From: Armatimonadota bacterium
GTDB lineage: Bacteria > Armatimonadota > Fimbriimonadia > Fimbriimonadales > ATM1
Direction: 5' to 3'
NCBI GenBank assembly: GCA_013816225.1
Contig: JACDEQ010000178.1
Location: forward strand, 1 to 5,045
Length of the DNA stretch: 5,045 bases
The position numbers and the translations under genes were made by a program. The notes beneath the pieces were generated by a model that was not told where the DNA came from, did not search any database, and saw nothing but the letters and a program-made list of their open reading frames with translations. Every line of letters begins with the position of its first letter. Position 1 is the stretch's first letter. Positions 1-4,294 of the stretch are shown piece after piece.

Positions 1-2
1 AC

Positions 3-401
3 ATCATCCTTCGCGTGGACAAGCGTGGCATCCCGATGCCCCTCTCAAGCGATGAACATGGGCCGTTATCGGGAATTAGTATGCTGATGGCCGCCTCCGG
101 CTTTACGGATAAGGTGATGAAGCTGGGCGAAGAAATCAACGTCGATGTCGAAGCCAAAGACGGCAAGCCCAAGGTAAAGGGGACGATCAAGCTGGAGAGC
201 TTGAAGGACGGCGTCGCAAAGATCGTGTCGCAGTGCGACGTCACTTCCGAGGAGTTCGACAACGCGACGCTCAAAATGACGGCGACATCGCTTGTCGACA
301 CGGCGACGTCGAAGCCGAACAAGATCGATCTCAAGTGCGACTTCGGGGCCAGCGGTTTCGCGATCAAGACGATAACGTTGTCGATGGAGCGGATTAAGTA
401 G
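3..401 (+). CDS. Unrecognised protein, C-terminal part (5' end outside the window)
   Basis: The reading frame is open from the left edge to a TAG stop at 399-401, so at least 132 residues are visible and the true start probably lies upstream. GTG at 15 and ATG at 36 have no convincing Shine-Dalgarno sequence. ATG at 81 has only a weak GGGA six bases before it. The visible part alternates charged and hydrophobic residues (INVDVEAKDG, KVKGTIKLESL, FAIKTITLSMERIK), as expected of beta-strands in an all-beta domain. No membrane segment or catalytic motif is visible. The pattern loosely recalls DUF6263-type secreted or lipoprotein domains, but that is only an impression, and without the N-terminus a signal peptide cannot be judged. 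It is not S19, the usual neighbour upstream of L22. It ends 17 bases before rplV on the same strand, so it may share the transcript. Confidence 0.65.
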   Translation: MILRVDKRGIPMPLSSDEHGPLSGISMLMAASGFTDKVMKLGEEINVDVEAKDGKPKVKGTIKLESLKDGVAKIVSQCDVTSEEFDNATLKMTATSLVDTATSKPNKIDLKCDFGASGFAIKTITLSMERIK

Positions 402-418
402 CCCTCCGGGAAAACTCT

Positions 419-1030
419 ATGGAAGTTCGAGCAACAGGAAGAAGACTGAGAGTCCAGCCCCGCAAGGCAAGGCTCGTCGCGGGCGAGGTCAAGGGCAAGC
501 ACGCAGTGCTGGCCATGGCCGAGCTTAGGTACCACCCGAGCAAAGGCGCGCATCTGCTCCGTAAGGTGCTGATGAGCGCTGTCGCCAACGCGGTGGAGAA
601 CGAGAAGCGCGACGCGGAATCGCTAGTGATCTCTCGAATCGATATCGACGAGGGTATGCGGATGAAGCGAATTCGTGCCCGAGCGCAGGGAAGGGCGAAT
701 CGAATCCTCAAGCGCACGAGCCACATCACCGTCGTTCTCGAGGACGGAGAGCCGTTCTCCGTGAAGCGCAGTAATGCCAAGCCGAAGCCGAGGCCGAAGT
801 TCGACGGCCTGAAGAAGAAGGCGAAGAAGGACGAAGCCGCCGAGCCGATCGTGGCCGAGGCGCATGAGAGCGCCGAAGTTGCGGAAGAAATTCCGGCCGA
901 TGAAGCAACAATCGAAGAGACCGCTTCGGAAGAACCCGCAGCAGATGAAGTCCCGGCGGCCGAAGAACCTGCAGCCGAGGAAGAGGCGCCCGCCGGTGAC
1001 GAAGCCGATGAAAAGAAGGAACAGGAGTAA
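419..1030 (+). CDS. rplV: 50S ribosomal protein L22 with a long acidic C-terminal tail
   Basis: L22 binds 23S rRNA early in assembly and its beta-hairpin lines the peptide exit tunnel. The family signature is clear: the N-terminus MEVRATGRRLRVQPRKARLV, the helix VLMSAVANAVEN (about residues 50-61), and the hairpin and C-terminal strand region ending RANRILKRTSHITVVLED (about 92-109). The ATG start gives the usual L22 N-terminus. Ordinary L22 is about 110-115 residues and this protein is 203. Residues 116-138 form a Lys/Pro-rich basic linker and 139-203 a Glu/Ala/Pro-rich acidic tail, with no stop codon or frameshift between core and tail. Only a weak purine stretch (GGGAAAA, 408-414) precedes the start, so coupling to the upstream gene is possible. 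rpsS, the normal upstream neighbour, is absent. The identity is firm. The tail's function is unknown. Confidence 0.97.
   Translation: MEVRATGRRLRVQPRKARLVAGEVKGKHAVLAMAELRYHPSKGAHLLRKVLMSAVANAVENEKRDAESLVISRIDIDEGMRMKRIRARAQGRANRILKRTSHITVVLEDGEPFSVKRSNAKPKPRPKFDGLKKKAKKDEAAEPIVAEAHESAEVAEEIPADEATIEETASEEPAADEVPAAEEPAAEEEAPAGDEADEKKEQE
929..994 (+). repeat. In-frame 11-codon imperfect tandem repeat in the rplV tail
   Basis: Two adjacent 33-base units (929-961 and 962-994) encode EEPAADEVPAA and EEPAAEEEAPA, residues 171-181 and 182-192 of L22. Both units begin GAAGAACC(C/T)GCAGC. This suggests the acidic tail grew by in-frame duplication, although low-complexity codon use could also produce such similarity. 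Confidence 0.6.
1023..1027 (+). promoter_or_regulatory. Shine-Dalgarno for rpsC, supporting a TTG start
   Basis: AGGAG lies in the last two codons of rplV (CAG GAG), six bases before TTG at 1034. This spacing and the conserved S3 N-terminus immediately after it (GQKVHPIGFRLG) fix the unusual TTG as the initiation codon. No in-frame ATG or GTG is available at that place. Confidence 0.85.
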
Positions 1031-1033
1031 CAC

Positions 1034-1867
1034 TTGGGTCAAAAAGTACATCCCATAGGGTTTAGACTCGGGATCATCCGAGACGCTGATAGTCACTGGT
1101 TCGCCGACAAGCGGACCTATAAGCACCTGTTGATCGGTGATCACCAGATCCGCTGGTTCATAAAGCAGCGGCTCGGCAAAGGCAACATGAGCCGCGTCGA
1201 CATCGAGCGCGCAGCGAACCGCGTGACCGTGACACTTCATACGGCACGGCCGGGCGCCGTGATCGGTCGCGGAGGCAAGGGTATCGACGAGCTAAGCCAG
1301 GATCTGCAGCGCATCGTCTCGAAGATGGACAAGGATTCGCGGGTCCACGTCAACGTCTCCGAAGTGCGCCAGCCCGAACTCGACGCCCAGCTGGTCGCCG
1401 AGAACATCGCTCAGCAGCTCGAGCGGAGAATTTCGCACCGCAGGGCCATGCGGCAAGCCGTCGGCCGGTGCCTGCGGATGAACGGTCGCGGAATCAAGAT
1501 TATTTCCAGCGGCCGCCTCGGTGGATCGGAAATCGCCCGAAGAGAGGTCGAGAAAATGGGCAAAGTGCCCCTTCACACACTGAGAGCCGATATCGACTAC
1601 GGTCGGGCCGAAGCACGGACGACCTACGGGATCATCGGCGTCAAGGTTTGGATCTACAAGGGAGAGGTTCTTCCCGAGAAGATGCGGATTGCCCAAGAAT
1701 TAGCACTCAAGGAGAGCCCTCGCAAGCCAAAGAAGGTCGAAGAGCCCATAGCCGTGCCGGAACCTATTCTTGCGCCGGCCATAGTTGACGAGCCTGTGGC
1801 CGTCGGCGCTGAAACATCGGCTTCCGTGACGGAGAAGACGGAGGTGACGCCCGATGTTAATGCCTAA
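1034..1867 (+). CDS. rpsC: 30S ribosomal protein S3 with a C-terminal extension
   Basis: S3 sits at the mRNA entry site of the 30S head and contributes to mRNA helicase activity. The N-terminus GQKVHPIGFRLGI is diagnostic. A type II KH domain follows, with the GxxG loop at residues 78-81 (IGRGGKG). The C-terminal S3 domain contains RRAMRQAVGRCLRMNGRGIKI (136-156, broken by no stop) and the SGRLGGSEIARRE and YGIIGVKVWIYKGE motifs up to about residue 211. Bacterial S3 is usually about 210-240 residues. This one is 277, with residues after about 230 forming a Pro/Val/Glu/Ala-rich tail (EEPIAVPEPILAPAIVDEPV). The start is TTG, three bases after the rplV stop. The 3' end overlaps rplP by 14 bases and carries that gene's ribosome binding site. 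The identity is firm. Confidence 0.97.
   Translation: MGQKVHPIGFRLGIIRDADSHWFADKRTYKHLLIGDHQIRWFIKQRLGKGNMSRVDIERAANRVTVTLHTARPGAVIGRGGKGIDELSQDLQRIVSKMDKDSRVHVNVSEVRQPELDAQLVAENIAQQLERRISHRRAMRQAVGRCLRMNGRGIKIISSGRLGGSEIARREVEKMGKVPLHTLRADIDYGRAEARTTYGIIGVKVWIYKGEVLPEKMRIAQELALKESPRKPKKVEEPIAVPEPILAPAIVDEPVAVGAETSASVTEKTEVTPDVNA
1840..1847 (+). promoter_or_regulatory. Near-perfect Shine-Dalgarno for rplP inside rpsC
   Basis: GGAGGTGA matches the full anti-Shine-Dalgarno complement and lies six bases before ATG 1854. It supports the 1854 start (MLMPKR) over ATG 1860 (MPKR), and it is the strongest binding site seen in the window. It is encoded within the S3 C-terminal tail (codons for residues 269-272, TEVT). 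Confidence 0.85.
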
Positions 1868-2411
1868 GCGCATTAAGCACCGCAAGGTGTCTCGCGGGCG
1901 GCGCAAGGGCCTCACAAAGGGCGGTGCGAACCTCGATTTCGGTGATTTTGGCCTGCAGGCCCTCGAAGCCGCGTGGATCACGAACCGGCAGATCGAGGCC
2001 GCTCGTATCGCCATGACCCGACACATCCGGAGAGGCGGAAAGGTTTGGATTCGGATTTTCCCGGACAAGCCTTTCACCAAGAAGCCTGCGGAAACGCGAA
2101 TGGGCTCCGGTAAGGGTTCGCCCGAAGGCTGGGTCGCCGTAGTGAAGCCGGGCAGAATGCTTTTCGAGATGTCCGGCGTTGCGGAAGAAGTGGCGAAGGA
2201 AGCCATGCGGCTCGCCGGTCACAAGCTGCCCATTAAGGTCAAGTTTATAACGCGCCACGACATGCCCGACCATGTCGAGGAAACGCAACTGGAAGAAGCG
2301 GAAGCAGTTCAGCCGCAGATCGTCCATGAAGAGCAACCCGTTGTCGAGGAAGAGCAGGCAGAGGGCCAAGCCGAAGGGCCGACTGAAGCCGAAAACGAGG
2401 AACAGGAATGA
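1854..2411 (+). CDS. rplP: 50S ribosomal protein L16 with an acidic C-terminal tail
   Basis: L16 binds 23S rRNA near the A-site tRNA elbow and is needed late in 50S assembly. The sequence starts with the family signature MLMPKRIKHRKVSRGRRKG. It continues with the segment ITNRQIEAARIAMTRHIRRG (42-61), KVWIRIFPDKP (63-73), and RMGSGKGSPEGWVAVVKPGR (82-101), which matches the conserved L16 loop. The normal fold ends near KVKFITRHDM, residue 137. Ordinary L16 is about 137-145 residues and this one is 185. The extra 48 residues are dominated by Glu, Gln, Ala and Val. The start overlaps the end of rpsC by 14 bases and the TGA stop overlaps the rpmC start (ATGA), so translational coupling on both sides is likely. 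The identity is firm. Confidence 0.97.
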   Translation: MLMPKRIKHRKVSRGRRKGLTKGGANLDFGDFGLQALEAAWITNRQIEAARIAMTRHIRRGGKVWIRIFPDKPFTKKPAETRMGSGKGSPEGWVAVVKPGRMLFEMSGVAEEVAKEAMRLAGHKLPIKVKFITRHDMPDHVEETQLEEAEAVQPQIVHEEQPVVEEEQAEGQAEGPTEAENEEQE

Positions 2412-2614
2412 AAGCATTGAAAGTTAACGACCTTAGAGAGAAGACAGTCCAGGAGCTCCAGGAGCTTTTGGAGAAGGAGCGAATCGCGCTATACGATTCG
2501 CGCCGCAAGCTGGTCTTTCGCGAGATCAAGGACGTAAATCTGGTTAGGGAGCATCGCCACAACATCGCGCGCATCATGACGCTCATCACCGAAAAGAAGC
2601 GGGGTGACAAGTAA
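2408..2614 (+). CDS. rpmC: 50S ribosomal protein L29
   Basis: L29 is a small helical-hairpin protein near the exit of the peptide tunnel, beside L23, where nascent-chain factors dock. At 68 residues it has the standard length. The N-terminal helix reads LREKTVQELQELLEKERIALYDSRRK, split here as LREKTVQELQELL and KERIALYDSRRK. The second helix contains LVREHRHNIARIMTLITEKK, matching the usual VR.vRk.IARi.T pattern. The ATG overlaps the rplP stop in an ATGA arrangement. GAGGA at 2397-2401, inside the end of rplP, lies six bases upstream and is the likely ribosome binding site. The stop overlaps rpsQ by one base. Unlike the three genes before it, it has no acidic tail. Confidence 0.95.
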   Translation: MKALKVNDLREKTVQELQELLEKERIALYDSRRKLVFREIKDVNLVREHRHNIARIMTLITEKKRGDK

Positions 2615-2880
2615 TGGTTGAGGCGACCGCGTTGCGCAACCGGCGCAAATCCCGGCAGGGCCTCGTGGTCTCCAATAAAATGGAGAAGACGGTGGTCGTG
2701 CGAGTGCAGCGCCAAGTGCAGCACCCACTTTATGGAAAAACGGTTTTGCGGAGCGAGAAATTCAAGGCGCACGATGAGATGAGCTGTGATATCGGCGACT
2801 TCGTTGAAATCACGGAGACGCGGCCTTTAAGCAAGGAAAAGCGGTGGCGCGTCAGCAAGATTGTGGAAAAGGTTAAGTAG
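2614..2880 (+). CDS. rpsQ: 30S ribosomal protein S17
   Basis: S17 is an OB-fold primary 16S rRNA-binding protein of the small-subunit body. Its signature is complete: GLVVSNKMEKTVVVRVQ (residues 16-32), HPLYGKTV (37-44), KFKAHDE (49-55), then IGDFVEITETRPLSKEKRWRV (60-80, read as IGDFVEITETRPLS followed by KEKRWRV). Length 88 is normal. The start codon shares a base with the rpmC stop (TAATG), with GGGGTGA at 2601-2607 six bases upstream. It ends the tightly overlapped block: the next gene begins after a 41-base gap that contains a perfect palindrome. In E. coli rpsQ is the last gene of the S10 operon. Confidence 0.96.
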   Translation: MVEATALRNRRKSRQGLVVSNKMEKTVVVRVQRQVQHPLYGKTVLRSEKFKAHDEMSCDIGDFVEITETRPLSKEKRWRVSKIVEKVK

Positions 2881-2885
2881 TTTTC

Positions 2886-2905
2886 GCCTTCGGAATTCCG
2901 AAGGC
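2886..2905 (+). promoter_or_regulatory. Perfect 20-base palindrome (RNA hairpin) between rpsQ and rplN
   Basis: GCCTTCGGAATTCCGAAGGC is identical to its own reverse complement. In RNA it would form an 8-bp GC-rich stem closed by an AAUU loop, starting five bases after the rpsQ stop and ending six bases before the rplN Shine-Dalgarno. Only three T residues follow, so it is at best a weak intrinsic terminator. It could instead be an attenuator, an mRNA processing or stability element, a binding site for a ribosomal-protein repressor, or, as DNA, a dimeric regulator site. Its place matches the E. coli S10/spc operon boundary. The palindrome is seen directly. Its role is inferred. Confidence 0.7.
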
Positions 2906-2911
2906 TTTGTC

Positions 2912-2916
2912 GGAGA
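2912..2916 (+). promoter_or_regulatory. Shine-Dalgarno deciding the rplN start
   Basis: GGAGA is five bases before ATG 2922. An in-frame TTG at 2907 would add five residues not found in L14, lies upstream of this site, and directly abuts the palindrome, so ATG 2922 is preferred. Confidence 0.8.
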
Positions 2917-2921
2917 AAGAA

Positions 2922-3290
2922 ATGATTCAGCAATACACGAGACTAAAAGTAGCGGATAACTCCGGGGCTCGCGAACTCTTATGCATTCGTGTCCTCAAGG
3001 GATCGCAGCCGCGTTATGGCCGGGTCGGCGACGTTATTGTAGGGACCGTTAAGGTTTCCACGCCGAACATGCCGGTCAAGAAGGGCGAAGTTGTGAAAGC
3101 GGTTATCGTGCGCACGAAGCGTGATATCCGTCGCCAGGATGGCAGCACTTTGCGCTTCGACGATAACGCCTGCGTGCTGATCAACCAAGCTAAGGAGCCG
3201 CGCGGAACGCGCATTTTCGGCCCTGTTGCCCGCGAGCTCCGCGAAAAGGAATTTATGAAAATTGTTTCTCTCGCACCGGAGGTCCTGTAA
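2922..3290 (+). CDS. rplN: 50S ribosomal protein L14
   Basis: L14 binds 23S rRNA at the subunit interface, forms bridge B8 with 16S rRNA, and is the docking site of the silencing factor RsfS. From ATG 2922 it is 122 residues, exactly the usual bacterial length. It opens with MIQQYTRLKVADNSGAREL and contains RYGRVGDVIVGTVK (31-44), the KKGEVVKAVIVRTK segment (53-66), FDDNACVLIN (79-88) and the C-terminal GTRIFGPVARELRE (95-108). A longer TTG start at 2907 was rejected. The stop is immediately followed by the rplX start with no gap. It is the first gene after the palindrome-bearing junction, so it would be first in an spc-type operon if transcription or processing restarts there. No clear -35/-10 pair was found in the 41-base gap. 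Confidence 0.97.
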   Translation: MIQQYTRLKVADNSGARELLCIRVLKGSQPRYGRVGDVIVGTVKVSTPNMPVKKGEVVKAVIVRTKRDIRRQDGSTLRFDDNACVLINQAKEPRGTRIFGPVARELREKEFMKIVSLAPEVL

Positions 3291-3677
3291 ATGTACAGAA
3301 AGACCGTAGCTCCAAAACAATCCGTAAAGATTAAACTGAAAACAGGCGATACTGTAGAGATTATCGCCGGGAAGGATAAGGGCGCCCGGGGCCGCATTAT
3401 CAAGGTTATGCCCAAGCGGATGATGGTTCTCGTGGAAGGACACGAAAAGGACAAGGAGGGCGTAAATGTTCCGCTGAACGCGGTTACCAAGCACCAGAAG
3501 CCCCGAACGATGGGCGAGCAAGGCAAGAAAATTCGCATGGCCGCCCCTTTGCACATCAGCAAAGTAATGCTGATCGATCCTCATTCCGATAAACCGACCC
3601 GCGTCGGCCGGCGAATCGAGGACGGCAACCTCGTACGTTACGCCAAGGCAAGCAACGAAACGATCGACTTCAAATAG
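3291..3677 (+). CDS. rplX: 50S ribosomal protein L24 with a short insertion
   Basis: L24 is an assembly-initiator protein that binds the 5' domain of 23S rRNA. The KOW motif is visible at about residues 17-45 (KTGDTVEIIAGKDKGARGRI, then the strand KVMPKRMMVLVEG). The second half has the expected KHQKP (67-71), APLHISKVMLIDP (85-97) and TRVGRRIEDGNLVRYAK (103-119). At 128 residues it is longer than the usual 100-115. The excess is about ten residues at the N-terminus plus a charged insertion near 51-65 (HEKDKEGVNVPLNAV), where most homologues go directly from VEG to the VN..KKH segment. The start abuts the rplN stop, with GGAGGT at 3278-3283 seven bases upstream. The identity is firm. Confidence 0.95.
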   Translation: MYRKTVAPKQSVKIKLKTGDTVEIIAGKDKGARGRIIKVMPKRMMVLVEGHEKDKEGVNVPLNAVTKHQKPRTMGEQGKKIRMAAPLHISKVMLIDPHSDKPTRVGRRIEDGNLVRYAKASNETIDFK

Positions 3678-3689
3678 AGAGATTTGGAA

Positions 3690-4274
3690 ATGGCTAAAGA
3701 AAAGGAAGGAATCACAGCAACCGCGCCGCCGAAGAGTCGGCTTCGCGAGCATTATAGGGGCACGGTATTACCGTCCCTGGTGAAGGAACTAGAGTATTCG
3801 ACTCCGATGCAGGCGCCACGGCTTGAGAAAATCGTCATTAATATGGGAGTCGGGGAATCGACCAAAGATGGCAAGCTGCTCGATAACTCGGTTCGCGACC
3901 TCACGGTCATTACTGGACAGGCGCCGGTCGTAACGACTGCGAAGAAAGCCATCTCGAATTTCCGTTTGCGGCAAGGAATGAAGATCGGCGCGAAGGTTAC
4001 GCTCCGTGGCGAAAGGATGTACCATTTTCTCGATAAGCTCATCACCGTGGTCTTCCCGCGACTCCGCGATTTCCAGGGTCTAAATCCGAAGTCGTTCGAC
4101 GGACGCGGCAATTTCGCTGTCGGCTTGAAAGAGCAGCTCGTATTCCCCGAGATCAGCTACGACACGTTCGACCGAATCCGTGGCATGGACATCGTCATTT
4201 GCACCACCGCAAGAACGGACGATGAAGCGCGGGTCTTCTTGAAAAAAATGGGGATGCCGATCCGGGAAAAATAG
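3690..4274 (+). CDS. rplE: 50S ribosomal protein L5
   Basis: L5 is part of the 5S rRNP in the central protuberance and contacts P-site tRNA. Visible family motifs are LEKIVINMGVGES (45-57), ITGQAPVVTTAKKAISNFRLR (74-94, read as ITGQAPVVTTAKKAI and SNFRLR), RGERMYHFLDKLI (106-118), PRLRDFQGL (123-131), FDGRGNFAVGLKEQLVFPEI (136-155) and the C-terminal DEARVFLKKMGMP (178-190). ATG 3690 is chosen over TTG 3684 because GAGAG at 3677-3681 is eight bases from the ATG but only two from the TTG. This gives 194 residues against about 179-180 usually. The excess is a short N-terminal extension (about residues 1-15, Lys/Glu then Thr/Ala/Pro). It is normally followed by rpsN. Here an EF-G-like gene comes next. 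Confidence 0.96.
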   Translation: MAKEKEGITATAPPKSRLREHYRGTVLPSLVKELEYSTPMQAPRLEKIVINMGVGESTKDGKLLDNSVRDLTVITGQAPVVTTAKKAISNFRLRQGMKIGAKVTLRGERMYHFLDKLITVVFPRLRDFQGLNPKSFDGRGNFAVGLKEQLVFPEISYDTFDRIRGMDIVICTTARTDDEARVFLKKMGMPIREK

Positions 4275-4294
4275 ATTCGCCTTGGAACGCTGCC

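Noticed and set aside
386..407. Hairpin between GGAG (386-389) and CTCC (404-407) before rplV
   Set aside because: Only four base pairs around a 14-base loop, which is too weak to call a regulatory structure.
864..1058. Second + strand frame over the L22 tail, encoding a basic Lys/Arg/Pro-rich peptide
   Set aside because: A shifted reading of repetitive GAA/GCC codons automatically gives Lys/Arg/Pro. No Shine-Dalgarno was seen at its start, and it runs into rpsC.
623..1240. Long minus-strand open frame opposite rplV and the start of rpsC
   Set aside because: It lies opposite a well-identified gene, and the Glu/Ala-rich tail codons (GAA, GAG, GCC) read in reverse give stop-free low-complexity Phe/Leu/Gly. 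No ribosome binding site or recognisable domain supports it.
2886..2915. Strong intrinsic terminator after rpsQ
   Set aside because: The stem is good but only three T residues follow before TCGG, and the downstream genes need transcription. No clear promoter is visible in the gap to replace read-through.
2907..2921. TTG at 2907 as the start of rplN
   Set aside because: It would add five residues not found in L14 and place the start upstream of the GGAGA site. ATG 2922 gives the standard 122-residue protein.
3684..3689. TTG at 3684 as the start of rplE
   Set aside because: It is only two bases from the best purine stretch, while ATG 3690 has better spacing and a stronger codon.
2979..3752. 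257-codon minus-strand open frame across rplN and rplX
   Set aside because: It overlaps two complete ribosomal-protein genes and the rplE start, shows no family features, and is a shadow of their codon usage.
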